From Dugong dugon (taxonomy: Eukaryota; Chordata; Mammalia; Sirenia; Dugongidae), in the NCBI GenBank assembly GCA_030035585.1, contig CM057471.1, forward strand, positions 92,629,819 through 92,693,818: a DNA stretch of 64,000 nt, written 5' to 3'. The translations under genes and the position numbers were made by a program. Of this stretch, positions 33,843 through 45,600 are shown in pieces; positions within the stretch are counted from its first letter, which is position 1, and each line of letters starts with the position of its first letter. A model generated the notes under the pieces. That model saw only the letters and a list, made by a program, of their open reading frames with translations, had not been told where the DNA came from and did not search any database.

Positions 33843-35374
33843 ATATAGGACATGTCCATCATTGCAAAAACTTCCATTGGGTAGTCACACAGGGGCAGAT
33901 TACCCAGTAAGCAGAATTCTGACAACGTTCTGACGATTTCTATTTTTTTTTTTTTTTAATGTTTCTTTGGGGGATGGGAGGGTGGAGCTTCTAATACGCC
34001 ATCTTAGTGACGTCACTCCTCTAGACTCGTTTTCTAACATTTTTAATGTCAAAAACACTCACATGTGTGGATGCTATTATTTTATAAAAAGTAAACTTTA
34101 AAAAACATTCACATTCTCCTCCCCCCTGACCCTGAGTGAAGTGTTGCTTTTACCGTCTGTTGATTGAGAAATCCTCTAAGGAAGAAAAGCTGCTAGAATC
34201 ACTAACCTTTACATTTCTATCTGCCTCTCTCTCTCTCTCTATCATCTATCTATCTGTACACACACATATATATATAATCACAACAGTATCTCAATACAGT
34301 TTAAAAACGATATTTTATGTTTATGTAACACATAGTATTTAGTCATCCCTGACCAGTGTTGGCTGCTTATGTAGATTTCTTGGACCTCTTTTAGTAACCC
34401 TGAGCTTTGCCAGCCAGAGAACTGTGGCTCATGATTAGGAGCCACTGGTATGTACCTTCACTTCTCAGAGGACTGCTGAAAGAGAGTTGACTACAGGCTA
34501 TAGACAGAGGTAAATGACTTTTCAAAGTTCTTTCTGGACCTCAACTTCATGATTAATTACTGCTGCTGATATTATGTTTGAGTTTTGGTTCTTTTTTTTG
34601 TGTGTGTGTGACCTGCATCCAGAGTTTTGCCAATTTGATCTGAAATGAAATTTTTCATGTGATTTAAAATCAGGCCATTGTAGATTTTTGCTGGCTCAAT
34701 GATAGCGTCTCATGCCTTAGCTTTAGTACCCTGAAAGATCATTTTATTAAATATAAAGCCAGATGATCTCCTTTATCTAAGATTCCCATTGGTATAAGCA
34801 ATGTGCACACGTTCTACACCCAGCAGGACCTTCAGTTATGAACATTTAAGCATGAAAATCTTGAGTTCCCTTTTTAGTCATACAATCTTGAGCTCCTTGA
34901 GAATGTGATTGTTTCTTTTCTTTTTTTTTTTTTCCACCCTCTTTAAATCTGCATTAATAACATAGGTCTGTGAACATCTTATTGAAAGGATTAGCCCTTA
35001 GGAGAAAAGGGATTTGGATTCTTGATTTTTGCTCATCAGCTCCTGATGGGGAGTTCAGGCCCATTGGTTAAGGTTATGGGAAATTTGGTCATCCCGTGTG
35101 TAATCCCATGTGGACAACAAAATCTGTTTGGGAAGCAATTGTGAGAGTTAATTTTCTTTTTGTGTTTTATTCTGGGGACTGGACTCTGGTGGCAGGCAAA
35201 CAGACTTAATAGAGCAGCCGAGGCAGCCTGCATCATGGTTCAGTGAAACCCTAAATCTCTTCAGTCATTTTCAGAACAATGTTTCTTTCAGAAGTGCCAG
35301 AGGCACTGTGTGTAGAAATCAACATTCAGGTCATTTTAGCAATAGCAATAGCCCTGTCTGTACGCGGAGATATA
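33843..35374. other. Non-coding stretch with simple repeats
   Basis: T-run at 33941-33957, a CT/ATCT/CA/TA compound microsatellite at 34218-34278, a TG run at 34600, and a T-run at 34920. No exon or older repeat recognised. Confidence 0.5.
34218..34278. repeat. Compound microsatellite
   Basis: (TC)n passes into ATCT units, then CA and TA repeats, within about 60 bases. Likely length-variable. Confidence 0.85.
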
Positions 35375-36092
35375 GGCCAGCCTTCAGTATAGATTACACT
35401 TCAACATAAAGAAAACAAAAGTCCTCACAACTGGACCAATAAGCAACATCATGACAAACAGAGAAAATATTGAAGTTGTCAAGGATTTAATTTTACTTGG
35501 ATCCACAATCAACACCCATGGAAGCAGCAGTCAAGAAATCAAACGACGTATTGCATTGGGCAAATCTGCTACAAAAGACTTCTTTAAAATGTTCAAAAGC
35601 AAAGATGTTACTTTGAGGACTAAGGTGCACCTGCCCCAAACCATGGTATTTTTAATCATCTCATAGGTGTGAGAAAGCTGGACAATGAATAAGAAAGACC
35701 GAAGAAGAATTGATGCCTTTGAATTGTGGTGCTGGTGAAGAATATTGAATATACCATGGACTTCCAGAAGAACAAACAAATCTATCTTGGAATAAGTACA
35801 ACCAGAGTGTTCCTTAGAAGCCAGGATGTTGAGATTTCATCTCATGTACTTTGGACATGTTGTCAGGAGGGACCAGTCCCTGGAGAAGGACATCATGCTT
35901 GGTAAAGTAGAGGGTCAGCGAAAAAGAGGAAGACCCTCAAGGAGATAGATTGACACAGTGGCGGCAACAATGTGCTCAAGCATAACACTGGTTGTGAGAA
36001 TGGTGCAGGGCTGGGCAGTGTTTTGTTGTATTGCACATGGGGTCACTACGAGTCAGAACTGACTTGACGGCACCTAACAACAATGAAAACCT
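35375..36092 (+). mobile_element. RTE LINE 3' fragment, about 0.7 kb
   Basis: Matches 16085-16765 of the long copy. The frame 35451-35666 reads 'LGSTINTHGSSSQEIKRRIA'. It ends 'gtcactacgagtcagaactg' and 'gcacctaacaacaatg'. Stops near 35667 and 35948 break the C-terminal region. Confidence 0.94.
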
Positions 36093-36254
36093 TAAGATGA
36101 AGGATTTCTTTTCTCATGGCTCTGGCCTAGTCTAGGGCAAGAGAAATTCTTTTACAAATTGGGCTCCAAAGCCATGTTACTGACAAAGATAAGTCATCTT
36201 TAGGTTTTTAAGGTCCATAAATCCTTACAGAATGGTGAAGAAAAAAATATACTT

Positions 36255-36480
36255 TAAACACAGTGTAGTTTAAGGAGCATTTATTGAGTTGCTACTCCTT
36301 GCCAGGCACTGGGGATGTAATACTCTTTCATGGGAGAAGCCAAACAAGTCAACAGGCAACTACAACATAGTGTAGTAAGTACTTTGTTAGAGAGTGCAGA
36401 GATTTCCACGGTGGCACAGAGGAGAGGCATCTGACCCAACCTGTATTAATGTGTGAGGAGCTAGAATTAGGGACATCTTA
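36255..36480 (+). repeat. Ancient interspersed repeat copy
   Basis: 'aaggagcatttattgagttg', 'gccaggcactggggatgtaa' and 'gtcaacaggcaactacaaca' open another copy of the recurrent old repeat. Confidence 0.5.
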
Positions 36481-36490
36481 TGTGGTCACT

Positions 36491-36648
36491 GGAAACCCTG
36501 GTAGCGTAGTGGTTGAGTGCTATGGCTGGTAACCAAAATGTTAGCAGTTTGAATCTACCAGGCGCTCCTTGGAAACTCTACGGGGCTGTTCTACTCTGTC
36601 CTATAGGGTCGCTATGAGTCGGAATGGACTCGAAGGCAATGGGTTTCC
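36491..36648 (+). mobile_element. AfroSINE-type SINE (short form)
   Basis: Head 'gaaaccctggtagcgtagtg', 'caggcgctccttggaaactc', tail 'gctatgagtcggaatggact' and 'ggcaatgggttt'. Among the best preserved copies. Confidence 0.95.
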
Positions 36649-38689
36649 TTAGATGTAATTATCTAAGCCAAATAAATGATTTTTTTTTTTTTTTTACAAA
36701 GATAAGGAGGTGAGTTGGGGAGAGTTGAAGTCAGAAAAAAGATACAGTGTGACGTATGCAGAGTACAACAAAGAGTTCAGTGCTAACAGAGCATAAATAG
36801 CAAATTGTTGAGTGTCAGGAGATTTAGAAACAGAGAATGTCAAGCAAACTTGCCTGAACTTCACATGTTCATCTCGTCCTCTACTCTAAGCACAGTATCC
36901 AAACGGAAAATGACTGCAGTAAAATACACCCACATGCACACATTTTTAAATAGAAGGAAAACAGGTACTCTGAAAACAATAAAAACAACGTTTGAAAGCA
37001 GCTTAACTGAGGTCAAAATTAAAGCCATCAGCCAAGAAGCCAGAGCTCCAATCTTGTCAGAGCCAAAAGGAGCAAAGAAATAAAGTTTGCAGTTCTGATC
37101 AACTCTTGAAAACCACGATTTTTTCCCAATAGCTCCCCAAATGGCTTAACAACACGTCTTTCTGGGTTTTCTGATTGCTCAGATTGATGGTCCTGATGCA
37201 GAAACAATTGTGGAGCCAACAGAAAGAACAGTTGTTCCCTCAGTTCGAAGGGGGCAAGCTTTGTATTTTCAATGATGGGGCCTCTGCAGCACACAGCTAA
37301 CCACATCCATGCTCAGCCTCATTGTAGCTTGCTGGGCTGCATCTCTAACATATTCTTGCCCTGAAACACTGCCAAAAAAAAAAGATATTCTCTGTGTAAA
37401 TAAAACTTCATCCTGTTACTTAAAGGATTTCAGCATGTTAGTCCTTTATTAGCAAACTCTTTGAAGTGCGGGTCCCAGCACATCTGTAAAGGGTCCTAAG
37501 CTTTGGTAAGGCTATTTTTGGATTTTGAACAAATTTAACAATTTCTACAGCATGAATGTCTCATTGTTCCCTTAAAACCTTAGGATTAGAAAAACATATC
37601 ACTTTAATTTTCCTCTATTTCAGTAAGAGACTGAGATTTTCACACTGGTCAGAAAAGAACGTTTCCCAAAAGCAACAGATTTTTACAAAGGCATGGATAA
37701 TTTTTATTTTCTTTTCTCAGTGCAGCGTGATGAGAATTGGAAAACTCTTATGAGAACTGATAAAGGGTACATAACATGTTTTTTGTTTCTTGGCAAAAGA
37801 AATTTCTTCTATCCCAAGTACTACAGTTGAGAGAAATGTAAATCCACCCAAAAGAGAGCCAAAATCGTATTTGGATTCAATTGGGAAACCACTTTCCTGG
37901 TTATGCTTGGGCGGTAACCTTTGGCTGCTTTGGATAACACTTTCCCCACAGTGGAAGGCTTACGAGATCCTCTAAGTGGGTTGAATATGCTATGCCTTTT
38001 CATTCAAAGAAACTCAATCCACATATTTTACAGAAAGAGGAGGTTGTCTTTTGAGGCTGCTTGGGAAAAAATTTCTTGTGGTGAATATCAAGCCACCTGA
38101 ACAAACATGAGCACAGTACGGGACTCCCCAAGAGGACTTCCTCAGGATAGAAGACACAGAAGCCGACTCTGTATTCATCTGTAGAACAGCCGAGAGGAGT
38201 TTACTTTCTTAAGAGAGATGTAGCTCCAGCTGCACCCTGTGTAAATCTTTGGAGGGAAATTGATGACAGGCATGTACATCAGATCTGCTGTGAGTCGTAA
38301 AGAGAGTCTTCAGGAGGGATAACAGTGCCAGATTTGGGAATGAGCCATTAGACTCTGCTATATTTCTCACCAGTCTTATTTTGGTTGCCTGAAAAAGAAA
38401 AAGAGCGTGGGAAAAGAATAATAGACTATTGCAGTGAGGAAAGGAATATGGACTGCTGTTGATTTGGGCATCTGTGAAAAACCAGAATAAAAGCAGCAGG
38501 CATCACACAAAACAGACCTTTCTAATTGGGAAATGTCTTAGATTGAAATGCTTTCCCATCCAAGATAATTGTGGCATTTAGCTCTAGGCATTCAGATGGA
38601 CCAACACTCTAACTATCCAGAAAACAGTACTCCTAGTTTGGAATTGGGACTTCCCAGGGGACCAAATTATGTAAGAAGTTTCAAGTAGT
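36649..38689. other. Repeat-poor non-coding stretch, about 2 kb
   Basis: T-run at 36680-36697. The frames 36805-37083 and 37028-37306 have no recognisable domain. I see no splice-bounded exon I would defend. Confidence 0.4.
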
Positions 38690-39112
38690 AGACTGCAAAA
38701 TGGCCTCCGAAAGTTATTCCGGTTCTAATCCCTGGGACCTACAAACATTAGTTTATTTGGAAAAAGGTCTTTGCAGATGTAATTAAGTGAAGGATTTTGA
38801 GATGAGATTATCCTGGGTTATTCGAGTTGACCCTACATGCTATCACAAGTAGCCTCATGAGAGATAGAGGCAGAGGGGGATTACACAGACAGAAGAGGAG
38901 GAGGCAGTGTGACCACAGAGGCAGAGACTGATGTGATACAGCCACAAGCCAAGGAATGCTGGCAGTCACCAGAAACTGGAAGAGGAAAGGAACGGATTCT
39001 CCCCTAGAGCTTCTAGAAGGAGTGAGACACTTTGACTTCAGCCCAGGGATACTGATTTTGGACTTCTAACCTCCAGAACCATAAGAGAATAAATTTCTGT
39101 TGTCTTATAAAA
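38690..39112 (+). mobile_element. MaLR/ERVL-type LTR, old
   Basis: 'ttgcagatgtaattaagtga', 'gagattatcctgggttattc', 'acagccacaagccaaggaat', 'ctcccctagagcttctagaa' and 'taacctccagaaccataaga' follow the LTR order of 242-693. It is more diverged and its 3' end is lost. Confidence 0.75.
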
Positions 39113-40371
39113 TGGCTTGGCTGCCTGCCCAGCTTTCTAAACTGGAACTTGCATGCCCTCTCTATTTTACCACAAACCTTATCTTCCCCTATTGTGTTTT
39201 ACGTAAATGACTTTCCTTATTTACATCATCTGTCTGATCCCTGGAGGCACTAGAGTTTTTACTCCTGACTTAACTTCTACTTGGAAGAATACTTCCTGGG
39301 GCTGTATTCATTTCAGACTTTAATTCCTGAATTATTATCAACTTCCCCTAGCAACTGGAGACATGGAGTCTGGGAACCAAGACTAGAATGAGTGAATTGA
39401 TGGAAAATGCTTGAATACCAACTGAATGAGGATACAGCAACAGAATTACATGTCCTGGTTGGAGATTGGAGCCTGGTAATAAAAACTCCAAGTGCTGGGA
39501 AGTCTGATTTTGGGTCCTTACAGAAAAACATTACTCCTTAGGGGAGATCTGGAAGTCAAACTTACATGTTTAGGAATCTAAGAACTTCATGGACAAGAAA
39601 ACTAACCAATTCCCAGGTGGATGGCCCTGCCCTGGTCACTTGCCACCACAAGGACAACAGAGAGCCAGTTTCTAAAGAATTACTGATGACCTAAGGCCAG
39701 TTGGCAATGCCCTGGCAGTGTCGTATGGCAAACTCCAATATATTCTGGATGTGAGGGAAGATATCTGCCAAGTATAAGAATTCAGGTTCAAACCAACACC
39801 TGCATTTACTCTAATTAGTACCTAGAACAGTACCTGGCCCATGATAGGTAGTCAATGAATATTTATTGAATTGAATCCTTTTGTGTGGTTGGGTGGGTGA
39901 GTTAGAAGTGGGGTGAGATAGGGCTGTTGGTAGAACTCATGGAATTTTTTCCTCCTTTTTTATAGAAGTTTATTTCTAAAAGGCAGAAGGGTCAAAGGAT
40001 CAAACTTAGTCTGTTTTTCCGGGGCTTGTGAGTGTAAAGGTAAGCAAGTGACTTACTTTCTCTAACTTTCAGGTCCTCTATGTTATGAAGGATAAGAGGA
40101 AGCTCCTAAAGAAGGCTGCTGAAAAGTAGAGTTTTGAAGAAAATTGTGAAAGTTATATGTACACTTTAATTATATGGACAACAAAAATTGCTCTCTCATT
40201 TGGAAACCTAAGACAGCAAAGAAGGTTTTCTAACTGTCTCCCTAGTTATCATCCCTAGGTTTTGGTAGTCGGCCCCATCAAGAAATAACTACCATTTAAC
40301 TACCACCACCATACCAACAACTATAATTAATAGTAATACTAGTACAAAACCCACTAATATGGAGGGCCTAC
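39113..40371. other. Non-coding stretch with L2-like ends
   Basis: At 39140-39280 and 39800-39880 ('cagtacctggcccatgatag', 'gtcaatgaatatttattgaa') there are L2-type 3' signatures. The rest is unassigned. Confidence 0.45.
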
Positions 40372-40406
40372 TCTGGAATCGACTCGACAGCACACAACAA
40401 CAACAC
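40372..40406 (+). mobile_element. SINE/RTE tail-only fragment
   Basis: Only 'ctctggaatcgactcgacag' and 'cacacaacaacaaca' are present, the shared 3' end of the SINE and RTE. It is too short to say which parent; no clear duplication. Confidence 0.7.
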
Positions 40407-40409
40407 CTC

Positions 40410-40610
40410 TAAGTCAATCACTATGTTAAGCTCTTTGCACACATTCATTATTGCATTTTAACTTTGCAGCAACCTTGAAAGATAAGAGTAGTTGTATAAC
40501 TTTAATAAATATGGAAACTGGGACTCAGACTAATTAAAGAACTTGTCTAAGGCTACACACTTAATAAAATAAGACCAGATCATAAATGCAGGTCAGTTTT
40601 GTTACAAATA
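40410..40610 (-). mobile_element. MIR fragment
   Basis: 'gcagcaaccttgaaagataa', 'ggaaactgggactcagacta' and 'aacttgtctaaggctacaca' fit an antisense MIR. Confidence 0.7.
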
Positions 40611-40735
40611 TATGGTCTTTCCCCTGCATCATCTTTCCTCTCCATTCTATGCTTATAGGCAGGGGAGAAGAAGATGAGCATCTTTGTTGTGTCACATAAT
40701 TTATATAGGGTTATATAGAGTTGTCGAAGCCTCAA

Positions 40736-40933
40736 AGGAGCCCTGGTGGCACAACAGTTAAGTGTTTGTTTGGCAGTTTGAACCCACCCATTGGCTCTGA
40801 AGGAGAAAGACCTGATGATCTGCTCATGTAAAGATTATAGCCTAGAAAATCCTATGAGGCAGTTCTACTCTGTTACATGGAGTCACTATGGGTCGAAAAT
40901 TGATTTGACAGCACCTAACAACAACAACAATCT
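40736..40933 (+). mobile_element. AfroSINE-type SINE (long form)
   Basis: Head 'ggagccctggtggcacaaca', middle block 'gacctgatgatctgctcatg' and 'ttatagcctagaaaatccta', tail ending 'gcacctaacaacaacaacaa'. A target duplication 'aagcctcaa' lies at 40727-40735 and 40934-40942. The part of the head around the B box is shortened. Confidence 0.94.
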
Positions 40934-40942
40934 AAGCCTCAA

Positions 40943-41141
40943 GACAACCCTGTACGATAGATACTATAGTGGAAATAGATACTATTCCCACTTAACCAAG
41001 AAGGAAGCGGTGGCTCAGAGAGGCAGTATAATTTCCCTAGAGTCACACCAGGGCTGCAACTGGATTTCATATCGCCTTGTCTTTGAAGTCACCTTCTTTC
41101 CTTTATACAAATAGATTTCTTACTTATTGAGCATTTCCTCT
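40943..41141 (-). mobile_element. MIR fragment and old repeat start
   Basis: 'aagcggtggctcagagaggc' and 'ccctagagtcacaccagggc' are MIR-like in antisense. From 41120, 'ttattgagcatttcctctgt' opens an old repeat that continues at 41300, interrupted by the next SINE. Confidence 0.55.
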
Positions 41142-41299
41142 GTGCCTGGTGGTGCAGTGGTTAAGCATTCAGCTGCTAACCAAAATGTTGGCAGTTCAAA
41201 TCCACCAGCCACTCCTTGGAAACCCTATGGGACAATTCTATTCTGTCCTATAAGGTGACTGTGAGTCAGAATTGACTTGATGGCAATAGGTTTTTTTTA
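41142..41299 (+). mobile_element. AfroSINE-type SINE (short form)
   Basis: Head 'gcctggtggtgcagtggtta', 'ccaccagccactccttggaa', tail 'gactgtgagtcagaattgac' and a T-run. It lies within an old repeat ('cctctgtgcc' before, 'atacaatgctagatgct' after). Confidence 0.93.
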
Positions 41300-41480
41300 G
41301 ATACAATGCTAGATGCTTTTTTTTTTTTTTTTTTTTGGAAATTATAATGAATTCTCATAAATATTCCACCGGAAGGTGTTTTAAACCCTATTTTGTAGAT
41401 GAGGTAACTATGTTCAAAGAATTTAAGTGAGTTTGTTAAGTAAGTGGTCTGCCATCAGAAGTTAGTAAACTCAGGTATGT
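41300..41480 (-). mobile_element. Old repeat end and MIR fragment
   Basis: T-run at 41317-41336, then 'cctattttgtagatgaggta' and 'gttcaaagaatttaagtgag', an antisense MIR core. Confidence 0.55.
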
Positions 41481-41867
41481 CAGAATCCCTGAAGCCTCCC
41501 ATGTAGTCATATTAAGTGATTGCTTATGTGACATGATCTGAATGGTTTTGAGGAGTCCCTTATATGATTTTCTCCTCCCAAGTGCCTGCTGCAGGAATCA
41601 CAATTCCACATTCAACATTTACTTCTTTGGGCTAAATAATTTCTCCTTCTGGTCAGAAAAGGTCACTATGGAGATAGGGATTCTGATGGAGAGAATAGAG
41701 AAAGGGATCTTTTTGGAATATGGGCTCCAACTTTGGGCAAGTCCAAGTAGGGGCCTCAGTGGGGGAGATTCTAGGAAACCAGAGGCCAGCAGAAGACATT
41801 GTAGTCTCGGAAAGTGTGAAAGAGCCAAATTCTGCTAGTGGAGCTTGTTGGAGGGTCTTGACTACAG
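41481..41867. other. Non-coding stretch with overlapping chance frames
   Basis: Four overlapping open frames on both strands, none with a recognisable domain. No repeat recognised. Confidence 0.4.
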
Positions 41868-42044
41868 CAGTGGTTCTCAAACATGAGCGTGCACCAGAAT
41901 CATCTGGAGGGTTCTTCGACACAGAGAGCTAAGTCCCACCCCTAGAGGTTCTGATTCAGCAGGTTGGGGTTGAGGTCTGAGAATTTGCATTTCCCAGGTG
42001 ATGCTGAGGCTGCTAGTCTGGGAACCACACTCTGAGAACCACAG
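41868..42044 (+). mobile_element. MER20 hAT-Charlie MITE with target duplication
   Basis: Ends 'cagtggttctcaaacatgag' and 'cactctgagaaccacag'. Flanks 'gactacag' (41860-41867) and 'gtctacag' (42045-42052) match at 7 of 8. MER20 copies are known to act as hormone-responsive enhancers in placental mammals; whether this one does is unknown. Confidence 0.93.
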
Positions 42045-43860
42045 GTCTACAGCCTGGTACGAATCCTGAAACAAACTGGTATCTGCATTCATGAAGTAAA
42101 AGGATGAGAAATTCCTGGCACCATGGTGTCTAGTCATCTTCTGCTAGGTGAAAGGATGTGTATTGTTTGGAAGGAAGAAACAGGGATGGAGGTAGGCGAA
42201 GCTAATAGGAAGTTAAGACTTTCTTTGCATTTACATCAGATATTTTATATTATCTCTCTTTCTTTAAGTCTGTAAATAGGACAAACAAAAATTCTGTAAG
42301 GAAAACATAATTAATAAACACTTCCATTTATCAATATAAATTAAACAACAAAAAATTAGATAGAATCAGCATTTAATACATATATTAACAGTCACTCAGA
42401 AGCAACATACATACACTTGGCTAGAACTGAAACAGTCATCTACTGATTGAAAAATCCCAGTTTCTACCTTTTGTAGATGGTATACATGGCTGTCCAGAAA
42501 GTCAGAAAATTGACCTAATTAGGCATGTGTGTAAAACATTGATGCACTTTCTCTTTAATTATGTCATTTACATTTAGCAAACTTCCATTTGGCCCCAAAT
42601 TTCAGACACTATGCTTCACCATGTGAATTCAAGTTACAAAGCAGTTGCACAGAATTCTTGGCTATTTATTTCCTGAATCCCGGAGAGTCATGTGCTTAAT
42701 AACTGATGATGTGTGATGAATTTTCAGTGAATGCCTCTGGCTGGACTGTTCTGACTTGCAGCTCAGAGAGAAGCTGGAGCAGAAAGCAGAGGAGAAGGTT
42801 GCAAATCCCTTAATGAAATTTTTAATAAAAGCAGCTTTGAATGCATGCCTTTTTCAAATCATTGCATCCAGCCATTTTTGAGAGTTGACATAACTGATCA
42901 AGAGGGCGAGTATTAAGAATGCAAAAAGACAGCACAATTAAAGAGAGAGGCACATCTGGGAGCAAGTGAAGGCAAAAAAGTAGCTTTGAACCTGGATCAG
43001 GAAAAGTAGCTTTGAACCTACTGTCATGGCGGCCAGTTCACAGGGAGATTTTTGGGATTCTTAATTTTCTGTTGTGAAGACTACTTGGTCATTTAGTCCT
43101 GAAGAGTAAATCCCTAAAATTTTTTTAGTGAGAAGAACAAAACTTTGGGCAAGAATATTACAGGGCCAACATTTTGCAGTAGAGTGATGGGAACTGAGAA
43201 TAGATGAGGAAGTAAGCTATGTTGAGGTGCTTCTTTGAGAGCAAAGACTTGAGTCTTGCTTTCCTCTTAGGCTGTGTTTGCTATCCACTCTGCCGAGAGC
43301 CTCTTTTCCAGATGGTACTGAGGTCACCTGATAGACTTCATGATTGCTAGTCAGTTGTCAGACTCTCCCACAGTAAGGGATAATGAGACAATGGCAGGGA
43401 TCCCAATGAGGAGACATCCCGTGTTATCTAGACTCCTAAAGTGCGCTTACCTCTCACAGTGAAAGAGGCAACAAATGGTCTTGCTTAAAGTAATAGATGA
43501 GAGTTAACAGTCCCTTCCCTTTAAAACTAATAAGTTTTATTTTTTAAGCCTGCTTCAGAGACAAGGCACAGGTATACATTGACCTCAAAGTCCTCGTGGT
43601 ATTCCCTAACAAATGTAATTAAATAAAAAATAAACTGTGGCAAACCCACTAAATGAGAAAGACAATTAGGATAGAGACAATTGTCTTCTCAACAATTATT
43701 TGCAGACATCATTAATAAGTTCCCTTCTGAAGCAGCAATCAAGCAAATTCTTCCCCTTGGCAAGATGTTTAACTGCAGCCCAGAAAGAGCTATAATCAGA
43801 CCAAGATTAGAACAGAGGGAGGCTTACTTTATGTATTTCCTCCTGTAGTTTTTGAACACA
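42045..43860. other. Repeat-poor non-coding stretch
   Basis: A 26-base-period duplication ('agtagctttgaacct' at about 42979 and 43005) stands out. The part 42650-42960 has the texture of conserved non-coding DNA. No exon or mobile element recognised. Confidence 0.4.
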
Positions 43861-44860
43861 CACACGTGGCACTAGGCAAGTACGTTTCCCAACAGTCCCC
43901 TGTATACACACTTCAGGAGTCCTTATTTGCTGACATGTTTATTATATGTGCAGTTTTAAAGTTTCCTTTTGCCCCATTTTTGAATCTTTTGTGTTTTATC
44001 AAAAACAGAATGAAATACCCTCTCCGTATGTTTACGCTGAAAGGGGGGTATCTCAAAAGACCCCACTGAGGTGTAATTCATTGCAGGTTGTTTTATGGGG
44101 GAGGGAATATAAAGGGGATGAGAAGAAAAGATTTTTTTTTTTTTCCCAAAAAGGGATTTTGTGGCTTTTGGCACTGTTAATAATTTGTGTGGAAAAATAA
44201 TGTTTTCTTGTGTGTTTAATCCTGTGCCAAGGCAGCTGCTGGTGCAGTAGCGTTCTGCAACAAATTAGAGGGCAGTTAAAGCGAGATTTTCCACCATCAA
44301 GAACAAAGCAAGGCCAGTTAGCATGAGGACAGCTTGTTCTAGTTGCTAATGTGCTTAAAACTTGCTGCACATAATTTGAAACAGCTTTTGTGTGAGGATG
44401 CCGCAGCTCCGGTTTCTGAGGTCTCGTTCTAATTCCGAATGAAATGAAAGCCACTGAATTAGAAAATGACAAGTTAGGCATTGATATTGTCCGCTCTGGC
44501 TACAAAGATCTTTTTCTTTTTTTCATCATTGCGATTGTTATGAAAGTTAATTCCCCTCAATATTAAAATATTTAATGGATGACAGCTGTCCGAAATATGA
44601 AGCCTGTATAGCCCCTATTTACTGAAGGAGGGCTCTCAATAACTGTGTGGCAGCTATAACACACTTACAAATTATTTAAAGATGTATTACCTCTGCTGGT
44701 AAGGAAGCAGATGTTAAAAAGATTCAGTGTGGCTTTAAAAGCTGATCTGACTCTCAAGAGTTTTAATCAATGTAACTTTTTATTTCACTGGGTTGGAATT
44801 AAATGGGATTCCTTGGTTGAAATGCATTGGAAAAGAGTATGCTAGAGTCCAAATACCTTT
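43861..44860. other. Candidate conserved non-coding block
   Basis: About 1 kb without repeats apart from a T-run at 44132, with AT-rich word clusters such as 'ttaaaatatttaatggatga' and 'gcagctataacacactta'. The 142-codon minus frame at 44053-44481 has no domain and includes a Lys run made by the T-run. Possible enhancer sequence, by appearance only. Confidence 0.25.
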
Positions 44861-45392
44861 CAGTGCCTAGAATTTAAAACTTTCATTTGTAACTCGGGTA
44901 GGCTGTAGAGAATTAAATCTAGGTTGGAGAGAAATAGGAGAAGGCAGATTTCTCATTGGAGTACTTGCCTATTTGAACACGGCCTGGGCACAGCTGTAGC
45001 AGTGGGGGATTTTAGCCTCAGAGACCCTGTGTGGGCAAAGAATGAGAATTCAGCTCCTAAATTCAATCCCTCAGGCTGAATATTAAGTTCTTCTTAAAGA
45101 CTAAGTGCACTGCCAACACCTTTACTAACAGGATTTCAAATGATAGACTTGTAACTAGCATGGAAAATACCATTGAAAGACCCTGAGATCCAAAAGAGGC
45201 CTTGAAGAAATCTCAGGTATCAGCATTTCTCAGGAGACTGTATACAGTTGAAGAAAAAGAAAATGATTTGAGGTAAAGTAAATAAAGTCAAACAGCAGAT
45301 TTTATTCATAAGGAAGCTTTAGAAAACCAGTCTTTAATCTGCAATATGACATTAGTGCCTGGGATTGGAAAATTTTGCACTTTCTTTGTCAA
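44861..45392. other. Non-coding stretch, nothing recognised
   Basis: No repeat, exon or RNA gene identified. Confidence 0.4.
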
Positions 45393-45594
45393 TTGTTGTT
45401 AGGTGCCATTGAGTCAGTTCCGACTCGTAGTGACCCGATCTACAACAGAGCAAAACACTGCCCAGTCCTACATTAGCCTCACGATAGTTGTTATTCTTGA
45501 GCCAAATGTTGCAGCCTCTGTGTCAGTCCATCTAGTTGAGGGTCTTCCTCTTTTCCACCAACCCTCTACTTTACCGAGCAAGATGTCTTCTCCG
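45393..45594 (-). mobile_element. RTE LINE 3' fragment
   Basis: Reverse RTE tail ('ttgttaggtgccattgagtc', 'gagggtcttcctcttttcca'). Short flanking match 'tgtcaa' at 45387-45392 and 45595-45600 supports a truncated insertion. Confidence 0.9.
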
Positions 45595-45600
45595 TGTCAA

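Noticed and set aside
36805-37306. Frames of about 92 codons on both strands as a possible gene
   Set aside because: No conserved motif, no splice context I could support, and both strands open by chance.
41542-42137. Cluster of open frames on both strands that could suggest an exon
   Set aside because: Frames overlap on both strands without domain similarity, and the right part is a MER20 element.
44053-44481. 142-codon minus frame
   Set aside because: No recognisable domain; part of it is a Lys run made from a T homopolymer.
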